From NCBI RefSeq assembly GCF_003589595.1, contig NW_020656077.1, positions 625,797-689,796 of the forward strand: a stretch of DNA of 64,000 nt, given 5' to 3'. The translations under genes were made by a program, and so were the position numbers. The notes under the pieces are model-generated. The model was not told the origin of the DNA, searched no databases, and saw only the letters and a program-made list of their open reading frames with translations. The stretch is from Hyposmocoma kahamanoa (taxonomy: Eukaryota > Arthropoda > Insecta > Lepidoptera > Cosmopterigidae). Below, in pieces: positions 47,600 through 59,572 of this stretch. Every line of letters begins with the position of its first letter. Within the stretch, counting starts at the first letter, position 1.

Positions 47600-47868
47600 A
47601 AAGTGGGAGTTTAATAAAACACGCAAACAAGTAGTCGCAGTCATAACCGTGTTCCTTTTCCGTAGCTCCACCGGCACCGGTCCGTTACGTAACAGTTGGA
47701 AAACGGTTAGCTCGAAACTTGTTAATTCGTTGGAATAGTCGATAATAAGCTCGTGATCGAATTTCTTATGAAAGTCTTTATGAATCAGTGATTTCGGATG
47801 CGCGTGCGCGTAGTCTTACAAATTCGTGAGCAGTAAACACCGTTTTGTGCTCGAAATTGCACATCATC
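47600..47868 (+). promoter_or_regulatory. putative promoter/5' UTR of the cv-c/DLC1-like gene
   Basis: The roughly 270 bp before the ATG at 47869 is clearly more GC- and CpG-rich than the flanks (CCACCGGCACCGGTCCGTTACG, GGATGCGCGTGCGCG). An Inr-like TCAGT occurs at 47785-47789 without a well-placed DPE, and no TATA box is evident. The exact transcription start cannot be read from sequence. Confidence 0.4.
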
Positions 47869-47905
47869 ATGAGCGTTCCCAATTTAACTGTTGACCAAAT
47901 AACAG
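47869..47905 (+). CDS. cv-c: first coding exon of a cv-c/DLC1-like RhoGAP gene
   Basis: ATG at 47869 opens MSVPNLTVDQIT plus one G, ending at a GTATGT donor (47906). The phase-1 end joins in frame to the SAM exon at 52640 to give ...VDQIT-E-IEAAEACKW. A short leader of this kind before the SAM domain is known for a DLC1 isoform in vertebrates, and Drosophila cv-c also has alternative N-termini. The upstream sequence is CpG-richer than average, as expected near a promoter. Further SAM sequence and the RhoGAP and START domains are not in the window. The leader itself is not conserved enough to confirm by eye; support comes from phase, donor and position. Confidence 0.65.
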
Positions 47906-48839
47906 GTATGTTTTAAATTATCCCATATTAAGAGCTTTTTAAAAAAAATATTAAAAAATGCTAAAATTTTGTGTATCTAAATGTAGTGTATTTGTTTATG
48001 ACACGGACTTGACACGTCTAGCAACTAAAAAAGGTATAAATCATATTTCGATGACTTTCTAGAATAGTGGCCTATCTCAAAAGCGTTTAATTTACCAAGA
48101 AGAAGATTTAAAAAACCTGTTTAACAGACGTGTCTGCGCCGCAATATTGACAAATCGTAGACCTTCTCAACGTTATCATTTGATTATTTTAACCAATGAA
48201 AGGCTCTATGATCCTTTTCTGAGCAAAGTTAAGCAAAAATACCAAAAAGGAAAGATTTTGGATTGGGCCCCTATTTTTGACAAGCAGCGATTTATTCAAT
48301 AAGTAAATAAATACAAAACAATTAAAATAGAATACTCCCTAACACTTTTTGACCCGTTATGGATCCCGCCAATGCGGTCTAGGGACTTCACACTTTTTCA
48401 AGGATTGTGAACTTTCTTTGACGCGCTGGTTTCATAACGAAATTTACTTTTATTATTTATATTTATTTTTATACATGCCGTCGCCCTCTCAATCAAGAAG
48501 TAACACTTCTTCACTAGCCTACGACCGTTTTCAATATGGTATTATAGTTACTTATACGCATATTCATCACGGGCGTTCGTAACACCAATCCGTCTTATAC
48601 TGGCATCAGCTATCACTCGTATCTTGTTCCCGCATCGGCCTATGCAATCATAAAAAGAAATGCTTTGCAAACATTGCTTGATCTCTCTGACATAGACGTA
48701 TGAGGTCGTTGAAATTTATATTATTTCGTTTCGCGTTTAATTAAGCGAATATATATACTCTACCGCTGCATCATACACACGCAGGTATTTGCAACGCACG
48801 CCTTTTAATTAAAATGTGCATTTATTTATTTGAGTCTTA

Positions 48840-49583
48840 GGGAGTCACCATACTTATCGCCACGGATTCGCTTTAATCCGGTCAGGACTCCGATTCAGAA
48901 CTCTTCGATATTTTAATCGAATCGTTCGATTGGATATCGTTCTCAAATCGAAGGGCGCTTTTCGAGATATTCAGTTAAACGTTCGATCCAGTCTCGGATA
49001 CGATATCGTTATCCAACAACGTTTACGGAGTTAGGCAGTGAAACAGATTATAACGACTTCTTTAATGTAGATTTAATGACTTTAAAAGCCTAAAATATAG
49101 GAATGCAGTAGTGTTGCATTGAAATAAATTAATAAAATTGAACAAAATCCAGACTTTATTTAAAATAATAAGAGATTGCCATATTAATTTTAGCTTTGTA
49201 AACAATAGGACGTTCGGAAACTTTCATTCGATAACTGTGTTCTGAATAGCGTTTGTAGCCTTCGCCGGTCGAGAAGTTCGAGTAATCGTACAGGAGTAAG
49301 GTCATTTTGGTTCGGTGTCGAGTACGACAGTTTCACGTTCGATTCGCGTGTTGTGAATAAAAATGAAAAGACATCGTACCATATCAAATCGAATCGGTCG
49401 ACAACTGAGTTATCGTAAGGTTCTGAATCGACCCCCAGATCATGAAGGACATAAGTCCGTGGTGCGTTCGTCGATCCGAGCGGAAGAAATACGTGCAACG
49501 TCTTTTTCGCCCTTATTGCATAGACCTAAAGGTTTTTCTGACCGGCTCAAGACGATTCCGTGTAAATAAATGTGGTGAGTCCC
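48840..49583. mobile_element. 744-bp PIF/Harbinger-like nonautonomous element
   Basis: TTA flanks both ends (48837-48839 and 49584-49586). The 48-bp terminal inverted repeats align without gaps, starting GGGAGTCACCATACTTATCG on the left and GGGACTCACCACATTTATTT on the right, and agreeing at about three quarters of positions, including CACGGA and CCGGTCAG. GGG-starting TIRs with TTA duplication are typical of PIF/Harbinger. A subterminal CGATTCAGAAC also occurs on both arms. The frames of 68-102 codons inside overlap each other on both strands and show no transposase or Myb-like motif. Confidence 0.75.
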
Positions 49584-50254
49584 TTACAGTGCATACACTA
49601 ATAATATTATTTATAAACGTAACATTTGTGTTTCTGTTTATATACTTATAAAAAATAAGTAAAATGAATCCATCTTTTAATAATTAAGTTTTATATTTAT
49701 ATGTACTTACTAAAGTGACCAATTGAGTTAACGTAGACGATAGACATCGGCTTATTTTTACAATGGTTTTACGGTGGATATTTACTGACCGACTACGGAA
49801 TTAAGCAAATTATTCTGCATTAATATATCTCACGTGTAACCAAATACTGTCGTAACTCAAAAATGATAAAATTGAAAAAAACCCAATTCATAGTTCAAAA
49901 AATTACTGAGTGGAGCCAATAATTTATACTCTCGTTTGTAAATGGATAACTAATAATAAATAATAAATAAAAACAATTCTTTTATTCACATTTTAAATCG
50001 TTTTCTCTCAATTCCATAAATTTTCTGGTACGACAGTATTTGGATAAAACCAAAGCTGCAGACAATCGAATAACATTTTGTTGAACTGTTATAATATTTT
50101 GCCAATTAAACATTTGCCAACATGGACTGTTACTTGTGCAAAGTAATTTACGATTGCAATGAACGTTTCCTGTGAAACGTGTATACAATATTTAGTATTA
50201 TTGTTATCAGGTAAATAGTGGCAATGGAAAACATTTTACGATAAACTTTTATAC

Positions 50255-50590
50255 TCAAGCCAATATTTCAAAATATGTATTCAATCTTCTTCTTAGCGTG
50301 TCGACTCCGACGTTTACACACAAATCAAAATTGTCACCAGGTGTAGGGAGTAGCAGGCACACGCAGGTCACGACAAAATATATGCCACTGCCTGGGGAGA
50401 GATACCACACAGACGTGAGCTCTCCGAGCTGTAATCCCTCCTGTGCATGCTCTCCTTGATTCGGCCCACTTGGGTCCATAACCTATTTAGAGACTTCCAA
50501 ATTTGCCGAGATACATCATGCCCAGGAAGGAGTGCTCCGGCAACGGAATGAGGATGCCGTGGGGTATCTCTCCTTCTAGAGATTTATTCG
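50255..50590 (-). repeat. unassigned moderately GC-rich repeat-like segment
   Basis: Sharp composition change. The minus frame includes ...GVDTLRRRLNTYFEILA. Two GGTATCTCTCC motifs occur in opposite orientations (about 50396 and 50563). It looks like a retroelement fragment, but I cannot place the family. Confidence 0.3.
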
Positions 50591-50692
50591 GACTTGGTCA
50601 GTGTTCCCTTACACAGGGAATATTTGTTTAGTTAAATTATGGCAACTCTTTTGAAATATGTGCAATGTAATAATGCAATGTAAATAAACTTA

Positions 50693-50980
50693 ATAGCACA
50701 GTAGATAGAGCTCTTTGTGAAAGAGTTCCCTCCAGTGAAGTACTGCCTCCTGACCTTTTTCTGCCGCCAAACAGTAATGTGAGCATTACTGCGTTTAGAA
50801 GGGTGAGCCTATAAATTCACCCGCTCCCTTACTTACCCTTCAAAACTACAACGCAGTGGGTACTGGTGAAATTACGGGCAATGCCCCTAATATCTTTGCG
50901 ATTTAAAACCCTGAGTGGCACTGGTACTGTTATGGATAGGCGTTTCCCTTACCACCGCCTGGCACGTCGTTTTCGTCCTT
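50693..50980 (+). repeat. 290-bp A-tailed repeat, copy 11, with an inverted internal block
   Basis: Sense-strand start (GTAGATAGAGCTCTTTGTGA) and end (TTACCACCGCCTGGCACGTCG) are normal, and the hairpin CAGTAATG-TGAG-CATTACTG is intact, but 50808-50857 (AAATTCACC...CTTCAAAACTACAACGCAG) is in reverse orientation relative to the rest. Confidence 0.7.
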
Positions 50981-52639
50981 TTCCTAGGTCCAATCTGTCA
51001 CACCAAAATTCATCAAAATTGATTCCGCTGTTTAGGCGTAAAACCATAGTAGACAGAGTTACTTTCGTATTTATAATATTAGTTTGAATGTCTGTAAATA
51101 CGATGTACTAGAATCTTTTTCTAAACCTGGGTTTTTCGTTGCAAACTCTTTCAAACTACTTGTTTTTAATCTTAATTAATTAATGTAATTATATGAAATA
51201 TGTTGGTGTTGTCAGCTTGAATTGAGCTTTTTATCAATAATTGCCAAGACTCCTAAAATGTTATGGGTAAAACGTGTTTCTTTTTCATAATATGTTTTCA
51301 ACACCACATTCATCTTATACACAGCAGGCATGTGAAAGTAAATCATTGGCACAATAAAAATAAAGCATTAAGTATGTAACCACAATAAAACATGAGAAGA
51401 CAAAATAAACGAGCCACTAAAAGGCTCGGCTCCCATATTCCCATCAAAAATGTTTTACCGTTATCAAAACATGTCGTGGGCTAAACTCTCCATGCACTTG
51501 TCCGCATGTTGCCAGTGGCAGATAACATATACAAATAATATATTAAAATAAAGGTAAAACCAATGAAAAATTGCCTTTACGTACTTTGCTACTTACACTG
51601 GACATATACATATTTAAGATCGTGTTCGTAGATGCGGCATATAATTGCTTACAAGTCTCTGACCAGACTGTGACAGGGTAATTTCTAGTATGTTGTCCAT
51701 ATATTAAACATAATAGAACTTCTTTAAAACCGAACTGGTTAATCACGGCATTATTTTGTTTTCTTATTACTAATTGACCACGAAAAATGTTTCTTCTATT
51801 TAGGTTATGTCAAACAGTTGCTTAAATTTACCATCTCGAAACATGCATTGTTACGAAAATTATTTAACTACATCTAATGAACTTTCTCAGATTATCTTCG
51901 CACATCAACAACTTAATATGTTTCTAGCTGGTTTTCTCTCCATTATTTAGACATTTGTAGACGTCAGGCCTACAATGGGACTGATTGGCCCTTTGCCCCA
52001 CACAGTGCTTAGCCCGCAACGTAATACGTATCACCAGCATAATGTGAACCCTCATTTACCGTATACGTTATGCAACATTTCCACTATATTTTTCTAAGGG
52101 CCCTTGTATCTACTTATTTGGTCGTAATGTATTAATATTTATTAGGAGAAAGGCATTCTGTTGTGACTATTGTAATTTAGCCCTTTTCGGTTTTTGCCGT
52201 GTCTTACGCAATTGAATTTTAATAAAGAGAATCTTTTGTTTTGGCTATTTGTATACATTTGAAGGGATTACGTTTTCTTGTTTTGACAGGCGTAGATTTT
52301 TTCCAACTTCTAAGCTTGCGTAACTTTTTAAAGAAATTTTCCTCTTTGTCGTTAATCTACTGCCTTGTGACTTTGACCTTTCTTCAAAATATGCAGGAAG
52401 TTGAAAAAAATTATTCGGATTTCATTCATTCATAGAAGGAAAAAATCAGTACACTTTTGCGAGGGTAATTCAATATTTTAAAACGGCGGCGGCTATTCTT
52501 TGATGACAGGTTAAAATATGAAGCGATTAACATCCTTTGTGTAATTTAGCCTTAATTAGTTTTTTGTCACTTAGCCCTGAGCTGGAAAAAGCTTTGATAA
52601 AGTAAGCTCAACTTGAACTTTGTAATTTTTTTGTTGCAG

Positions 52640-52711
52640 AAATCGAAGCGGCAGAGGCTTGCAAATGGCTACGTGCTGCCGGTTTCCCGCAATACGCCCA
52701 GATGTACGAGG
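52640..52711 (+). CDS. cv-c: SAM-domain exon of a cv-c/DLC1-like RhoGAP gene
   Basis: Preceded by a T-rich tract and TTGTTGCAG and followed by GTGAGT, this 72-base exon is phase 1 at both ends. With the G from the first exon it encodes E-I-E-A-A and then EACKWLRAAGFPQYAQMYE, ending with a G that begins the next codon (Asp expected). The residues match helix 1-2 of the SAM domain in the DLC1/STARD13/STARD8 family and Drosophila crossveinless-c, whose known order is SAM, linker, RhoGAP, START. These proteins switch off Rho-type GTPases at epithelial cell cortex and adhesion sites. The exon is symmetric, so its skipping would keep the frame. Downstream exons were searched for (FPID...REHDFLD type) and not found before 64000, implying a second intron longer than 11 kb. 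Confidence 0.85.
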
Positions 52712-52806
52712 GTGAGTGTGTCTTATTTACATAATTATAACTTTTTTATAAAAAAAATATCAACTTCGAAAGTTTGTGAAATTACATCCATTTGCCAAGT
52801 TTAATG

Positions 52807-52972
52807 GGAAATGGGTGAACTCCAATAAAGAGGTGGAAAATTTTCTTCAAATTTATATAGGACCGCTACTGAGATGCCCCCTTTCCAACAAAAAAGAATC
52901 GTAAGTCATCGCGTAACATATACACAATACAATCAAATTGAGAACCTCGGATCCTTTTTTAAGTCGGTTATA
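52807..52972 (-). repeat. 'aaccgacttcaaaa' family repeat, minus copy
   Basis: TTTTTTAAGTCGGTTATA at the right end, TCAAATTGAGAACC, TTTCCAACAAAAAAGAATCG and GGAAAATTTTCTTCAAATTT in reverse order of the plus copies. It starts about 95 bp after the SAM exon donor. Confidence 0.65.
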
Positions 52973-54289
52973 AATACAATTACAGTCTGTACACGTGGAC
53001 ATTTATTTAGGTGTAATTGCTTAGTAGTCAACTGATGGTCTATCGGTGGACAACGTTGGTGTTTGTAAATATAATGGTACATCGTACATCGCATCGTAAG
53101 GGTACATCGTATTCTTAGGTTTTAGCTGTTGTTACACACTGGGAATCGGACCAAAATCGCGTATATTTGTTGTATTAAAGAAACCAACATTTCGGGCCAG
53201 TTTTTAATAGTCTTAATGTATTAGAGGGCTTATTGTCGAGAAAATATGCCACCTTCATAGGAATACAATAGCAGTAATAAATAGCAAATCAAAGACGCTA
53301 CGTACAAATCATTACATAAGTACTATTCATCTACAATACCTTATACCTTTACTTATACCTTTTAGGGCCATTGACAGGTCCCATGATCAAGCCTGATGTT
53401 TAACTATGGACATGACTCTACCATGTCAGTCAATCGTGACCATGGGAGCTGTAAAGGGCGGGAAAAATTGATTTATTTGAAAAAACAAACATACGCGGTT
53501 CTGATCCAAAAAATATTGATCATTTTTAGAAGGGCGGAAACCTTACCTCGTAGAATGATAATCATAGTAAACAGAGAAAGCGCAAGAGGTCTTTCAAGAG
53601 CAAAGGGAGAGTTTATGACATAGGTTCCCAAACTTATTTGCTCACCGCTTAAGGCAAGATAAAAAAAATGCAACGCCCACCACCACAAAAAATAATTGAA
53701 AAGACGTACTTTTTATATTAACTTAATACAAAAAATCACAAAGAAACAAAGTTATATTAACACTGGACAGGTAAAAGGTTTAACGTGCATTTGGAAAATA
53801 TTACAGGAGAGCGATTTAGAGTAATTTTAATAACAAAAACAAATCGTAACTCCAATTTTATTTGTTATATGGGAAAGCTGAAACTTTCTAGTGTTTCCCT
53901 ATAAAAAATAAAATTTAAAATATGATTTAAAAAAAAAATACTTTAATCCCTTGTGTAATATTTCCCAAGTGCATGTTAGACGTTTTACATTTCCAGACTC
54001 GATATACATATGTAGTGTTTTTATTCACATAATTTAGGTTTTTTTTCGAATGCGGCAGTTCTCCTCGGACGGCATCAACGCCCCCCAATTTGATTCCGAG
54101 GCCCTACCGAGCCTAGGACTCTTCAGCGCCCACTGCGGGGCGGTAAGGACCACTTTGGGAAACTATGGTCAATACGGTCTATAGTCAATACCTATCCCAG
54201 TGGGCGATGGGCGTGATAATGTTTGTAAATCACTTTTGATCGATTTTTGATAGGGTTCAATTAATGAAAATTCTTGTTATATTTATTTT

Positions 54290-54475
54290 AGTAGCAGTAG
54301 AGCTCCTTATGAAAGAATTCGTCCAGGGCAGAACTGCTACCTTATCTTTTTCTGCGGCCAAGCAGAAAAGTGACCATTACTGCGTTCCGACTTTGAAGGG
54401 TAACGATATACAAGCACATGAGATTTGTCAACTTGTCTCAGGATGATGGACACTGTGGCAGTACATCTCAGATCA
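54290..54475 (+). repeat. 290-bp A-tailed repeat, copy 12, 3'-truncated
   Basis: TAGTAGCAGTAGAGCTCCTT start, CGTCCAGGGCAGAACTGCTA and GTGGCAGTACATCTCAGATCA end. One hairpin arm is mutated. Confidence 0.75.
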
Positions 54476-57075
54476 TATTCTCATACTCATATATATCATA
54501 AAAATGGGAATAAAGTATTAAAATAGTAATACAAATATTACAAATGCATATCAGCAATAAGATTTTTATATATCTAAATCATTCCACTTCTTCTTACATA
54601 GGTAATAGGTAGAGCGACTAAGGGAGAATAATATTCTCATATTATATATTCTCATATTATGTCCAAAGCACTACAATTACATTATAGGCTCTACACATGC
54701 GGAAAACAAGAGAAAAAGTTTTTTGGGTACCGCCGATCTTAAATGAGACGTAGCATAAGGGTTCACTGGAGTCCATTTCATAATTAACATCTCTGTTACT
54801 AACGTCAATGTGGAATAGTTCAGTACTATACATCTGGACTGGAGAGGGCCTATCCTAAAATATTTGAGTCTTGCCTCGTAAGTGTCCAATTCATAAATCA
54901 AATTCGTGCGATTGGTCAGATTCACTTACGTACCATTGCATTCTTTGACTTGTAAACACAATAGGAACGTTTAAAATAAATACTCAAATTCATTTAAAAC
55001 AATTACTCCTAGCATTTGTTCTTGTATTTTATCTAAAATGGAAATTCGAACTTTAGACGGAATTCTTCCTGCAAGAACGTCTACAGCTATCCGTACTTAA
55101 TAATATTTCTCGTACGAGTGCTTCCAAGAACTGCGTCATAGCCAGGACTCGGTCCAGAATAATGCAATCCTGACCTGTCCCAACGAATACATTAATCATA
55201 ACGTGCGTTTCGCTCTACTTACAGAGTGTTCCTTAAACACACGCGTGTAGATCTTTAGACGCAGCGTGCACTTCGTACATTAAGTTGTATAAATAAAAAT
55301 GTACAGCTTAGAGCATTCCTTAATGAAAATAACAAATTTAAAAATAAAAATAACAATTGATAATTATTTTAAGCATTGTTATCATACATTGATCACTCTG
55401 TATTATTGAAATGAATAACAATGCTCAGCTGCGTAGATGGAGCCAAATCCCTCTCAATTGACCGCTATTCTTAAAGTTTATTAAAGACAGACTAGAATAG
55501 ACCTTCCTGTGCTCCAAAATCTTGGTTTTAAGGAACTTAAATAACCTAAAATAATAACAATTGGGTGATGAAATCATAAAAACGACACGACCAAACACAT
55601 TTTATCTCTATTCATGTTTAGAGTCCTATTTTTATCACATTTTTTAAAATAGTTTGTATTTTTGCTAGAGTCTGCTAGCTTCCTTTAACAATAGCATCTT
55701 TTTCATTAGTGTCTTCAATACCATGCGGCGGAATACTATTCATCTAGCCTTAGTCCCAATTAAAACTTATTCTTCTCAATCTGGACTTTGAATAGACTTC
55801 ATAGCGGATACAGTGTATTCATGAAAACGTACAATACGACGTCAGTATTGCAATATAGAACTTATGCGCTGGGAATTCTCTGTTTTAATAATAGTATGAC
55901 CTTACGTCCCACATTGAAGAGGTTTCTGAGTAACTTCACTGGATTGAAGTTAATACGATCGCCTACGGCAAATTCAATGTGCACTGGGAATTTCTTACAT
56001 GCTGCTAAAGGAAACTGAGAATGGATATTAACAAAATGAAATATATTGCTTTTAGATCTTGATAAAGTGGTGATATCGTTCAAATTTAAACACAAATAAT
56101 CTCTATTTCATGTAAGTATAGTACATTTGAAATCGTCATATTATTCAACTTGACTACTCATTCGTAAGGCAGATTCCCCTGAGAAGAATAAGAAACAAAA
56201 GCTAGGCAACCGCTCTTTATAAATAATAATTTGCACAAATTAATCATTTTCAATATTTATTTCAAATATAATAGATCAACATAATCTGCAAGAGCTAAGC
56301 GGGTCACTGCCATGAATTTTTGAAGCTGTATTTCAGTTTAATGTTTTTGTTTTACTACAGTTTTAATAACTAGGTACATTTTGAATATCAACCTGAATCT
56401 TATTATAAAAGGCATGATTCGGGAACAAGACGATTGTACAACTCATACTTGTTATTTAATATCATGGCATAGCCACTCCAATACTTCCTCCGTCGATGAC
56501 AATGTAAAGTAAATTATCCTTTAATAGGGCTAAAGGATCAGACGTGCGCAGTCACTCTTTCTTATTTATGAGGAAAACATTCTATTATGCGGTCGAATAT
56601 GGACGTTAAATGTATAGATGTATGAGGGATGATGCATGAGCCTTTTGGGTCAAGAGATTCCAAAGCTAGTTTTGGTTTGGGTTAGTTACAAAGCACTGAT
56701 GGCTTGAATAGCAGCCTATCTCGAAAGCCCTAATTTCACCGTACATAAAAAACATCCGCGCAAAATCGACGAATTATACTGTAATGTTTATTTTAGCCAA
56801 TAAAAACTCGAATTTTAAAATCCATATTTAGTTTTAGGAATTTTGTTCCAGAGAACCTGCCAGTCATTATATAACGTTATTGTAATTGTTGTAAAATGTA
56901 CAGTAGAAATGACACATATTTATTAAAAGTACTACTAACAATGCTTTTACCATGTCACGCAACATTGCCTTACATTATTGGCAATATAATTTTAAATACA
57001 GAATATGTGTAATAATTAGTGGTCAATCAGCCCGTTGCACCAAGTACCAAGTACCAAGTAATTAGTGGTCAGTTA

Positions 57076-57152
57076 AGCGCCTAATGGTTAAGCTACATGC
57101 CTGTCCATAACAGTTGCAGTGCCACTCAGAGCTTTAAATCGCAAATATTTAA
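57076..57152 (-). repeat. 290-bp A-tailed repeat, copy 13, small fragment
   Basis: CCTGTCCATAACAGTTGCAG and CCACTCAGAGCTTTAAATCG only. Immediately upstream, ACCAAGT is repeated three times and AATTAGTGGTCA twice (57014-57071). Confidence 0.65.
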
Positions 57153-57229
57153 GTATAAAGTATTAAATAATAATAATAATATGCCAGACAACCGCATCAA
57201 TTGCCTAGTCTCAAACTAATTCCCTGTAC

Positions 57230-57395
57230 TATACGTAACAGAACAACGGAATTCCTACTGGAGCACGTTCTAATACACCCATCCCAGAACGAATTTAGAA
57301 AGTTTCATTTCTCAAATTGGTCCTACCTGGAATTGAACCCGGAACTGGGTGAGGCCCAGCGCCCACCGTAAATCCGTTGGTCCACCACGATCGTC
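57230..57395 (-). repeat. tRNA-derived SINE, family C, best copy
   Basis: On the plus strand AACAACGGAATTCC, AATTTAGAAAGTTTCATTTC, TTGGTCCTACCTGGAATTGA and CCGTTGGTCCACCACGAT; read on the minus strand the B box is GGGTTCAATTCC. Confidence 0.7.
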
Positions 57396-58119
57396 AAAAT
57401 TGAAGGAAATATAACTCGAATGTAAACTAGCTCTAAGTTCTATGCCTTTAAGATTCCTCGTTCTATCAAAATTCGTTATGTGCCTGTAGGTTGTGTAGAG
57501 ATTGCATATTAATCTCTTTTATCTTCTGGCGCTTATAGTACTTAGCTTGCAACAACGAGACCTAGCTATAAATCATCTCACTAAAGTAAAACTCACAAAC
57601 GAAAAATATCCCATTTAAATAAGAATCACGGTTGATGAGCCACAAAGCTACAGATTTACTGACACAAACACTGACACCGCGACAAACACACATGTTTAAA
57701 ATATAAAAATCGTAACGAAGTAAAAAAAGAAAAAATTGTTTTAGGAAGCCCAGTCCATACTTGATAGCTTTTCATGGAAAGCTGAACTTAAAAGTATAAA
57801 ATCATCCATGATAATTATAAGGTAAAAATTATATTTTTTTCCTAACGAATTTTTAATCTTAATGATTGTTTTACCTCTCGAGGAATTAGTATTATACAGC
57901 TAAAAGAGGATGTACTCATTGGTTTTTAATTATCACTGACTAAATTCCATAGATGAATGATAAGCTGATAATCTAAAGTCTTCATTCTATCATTTTAGAA
58001 TTTTCAAATTTTTATAACCTTCGTCAATTATAGTTCTTATTTTAGCACCATAAAATTACAACAACGTAAAACAAAGAATTCATATCGTGGCAAATGAAAC
58101 AGTTGCCCTATATATATAT

Positions 58120-58398
58120 TTTTATAATATCAAGTGACGGAACGAACAAGTCGCACGTCTTGAGGTAAACGACACGCCTATCCATAACAGTTGCAGTGCC
58201 ACTCAGAGTTTTTAATCGCAAAGAGCTACTGCCACTGCCCATCATCCTGAGACATAAGTTGACAAGTCCTATATGCCTGTAATCTCACCAGCACCCTTAC
58301 ACTTCGAAACCGTAATGCAGTAATGCGCACGTTCCTGCTTGGTGGCTTAAATAGGCAGTACTTCTCTGGACGAACTCTTTCACAAGGAGCTCTAACTG
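58120..58398 (-). repeat. 290-bp A-tailed repeat, copy 14
   Basis: TATCAAGTGACGGAACGAAC to CAAGGAGCTCTAAC; near full length. One arm of the hairpin is degraded. Confidence 0.8.
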
Positions 58399-58679
58399 TT
58401 TCTTTATTTTTTTCTTATAAAAAAACCTACATAGGTTTTTTTCAATATACAGGCTTTTTATGCTTGAAAGCAAGGTCCCCTATATTCAGCGTAATCTCCG
58501 CGATAAGATAACACACGTCATGGCATTGTTTATAATATGACGTGCTTATTGACACCACTGTAGACCTACCTACAGACCTCTTCGAAGGACAATGATGTTA
58601 CGTTATGCCTTATCGACATTGAAGATTTGAAACAATTTGAAACATTTGATTTGACTTGAAATGTGTATGCTACGATAGA

Positions 58680-58884
58680 TTAAAACGCTTCGTCGTGAGG
58701 AGAAGAGGGGGAGGACGTAGTTCTTCCTAGCTGCTGGGGGGATTCCGGTGCGCAAAGTCCCGGATCCTTCCCACTACAGCACCCGAGAAGGCCACTGTGG
58801 GGTTTTAGCTGGTAGAAGTCCGGCCATAACCTCCCGCTGCCCCCGCGGCGGAGAGGTATCCTAGGAGGATTTCCCCCACGCAAA
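58680..58884 (-). repeat. GC-rich segment, probable retroelement 3' region
   Basis: About 200 bp of GC-rich DNA with sharp edges. The minus strand starts GTGGGGGAAATCCTCC and holds CCCCACAGTGGCC and AATCCCCCCAGCAGC. The style matches lepidopteran non-LTR tails, but I cannot name the family. The 67-codon minus frame is Pro/Gly/Arg-rich and likely not coding. Confidence 0.35.
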
Positions 58885-59538
58885 AAATAAAGATTAAAAT
58901 GACAAAAACAATTCAGTGCACATGATTACTTATTTATAAAATGGAAAAGCAAACAGTAACACGACGCTAATAGAGCTACTAAAGCCAATTTAAGGGAGCA
59001 TCAACATAAATTTAACTTTATTTAAATGTACTAATAGCAGTTGTAAAAAAACCACAAGGTTCCAATAACAAATTAAATGAAAGTGTCCGCCCACCATCAG
59101 TCCAGACAAAACGGTCTACGTGACTGTAAGCGATAGTTTACGTCACTTCAAAACCAAACAAAACATAACCGATTAGTCTTATCTCGACTACAGGTAAATA
59201 TTTCTTCAAAATGACAAAATGCTTAACAAAGCACTTAAGAACTCTACACGCTACTCCAGTTCTCACCACTATATACATAAAGTTCTTAGTTGCACTTAAA
59301 ATTACTGCCCCAATGTGAAAAGACCAACCATTGTTTTCATTGAACAAATCGTAAGGTACTCCATAATGGACTGTAATATCGAAGCAGTAAGGTAGTTGCA
59401 AATGTTAATCGAATGTTGGTGATAATTTTGTTAAACCATAAGGGCAGGGGGTCGGCATTTTTGACAAGCGAATAAAAGGTGTCTGTCAAAATATTTTTTT
59501 TTTGAGATCTGATTAAGGCAGGTAAGTTAGTTGAGTGT

Positions 59539-59572
59539 TCAGTGCATATTTGTGCGTTGGCCAGGACAGTTC
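59539..59572 (+). promoter_or_regulatory. candidate Inr + DPE core promoter
   Basis: TCAGTG places A+1 at 59541. AGTTC at 59568-59572 falls exactly at +28 to +32 and satisfies the arthropod DPE consensus RGWYV. No TATA box precedes it, as expected for this promoter class. Chance of a matched pair somewhere in 64 kb is not negligible, but here a donor also follows at the end of an open, less AT-rich stretch. Confidence 0.35.

Larger units (their letters stand above)
47906..52639 (+). other. intron 1 of the cv-c/DLC1-like gene
   Basis: Bounded by GTATGT and by a T-rich tract plus TTGTTGCAG. It contains a 744-bp Harbinger-like element, one 290-bp repeat copy and an unassigned repeat near 50.3 kb. 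A 77-codon frame without a start codon (48069-48299) is the only other open stretch of note. Confidence 0.6.

Noticed and set aside
48063..48302. 77-codon open frame (ends ...DWAPIFDKQRFIQ) in intron 1
   Set aside because: No start codon near its beginning, no splice signals, and its first part resembles a sequence near 56714 (CCTATCTCGAAAGC), so it is probably repeat DNA with a chance open frame.
49190..49569. 102-codon minus and 68-codon plus frames
   Set aside because: Both are inside the Harbinger-like element, overlap each other and show no transposase motif.
59506..59527. Micro-exon ending in GCAG/GTAAGT
   Set aside because: The donor is strong but the preceding T-run with GAG acceptor would leave about 15 bases; there is no support for it.
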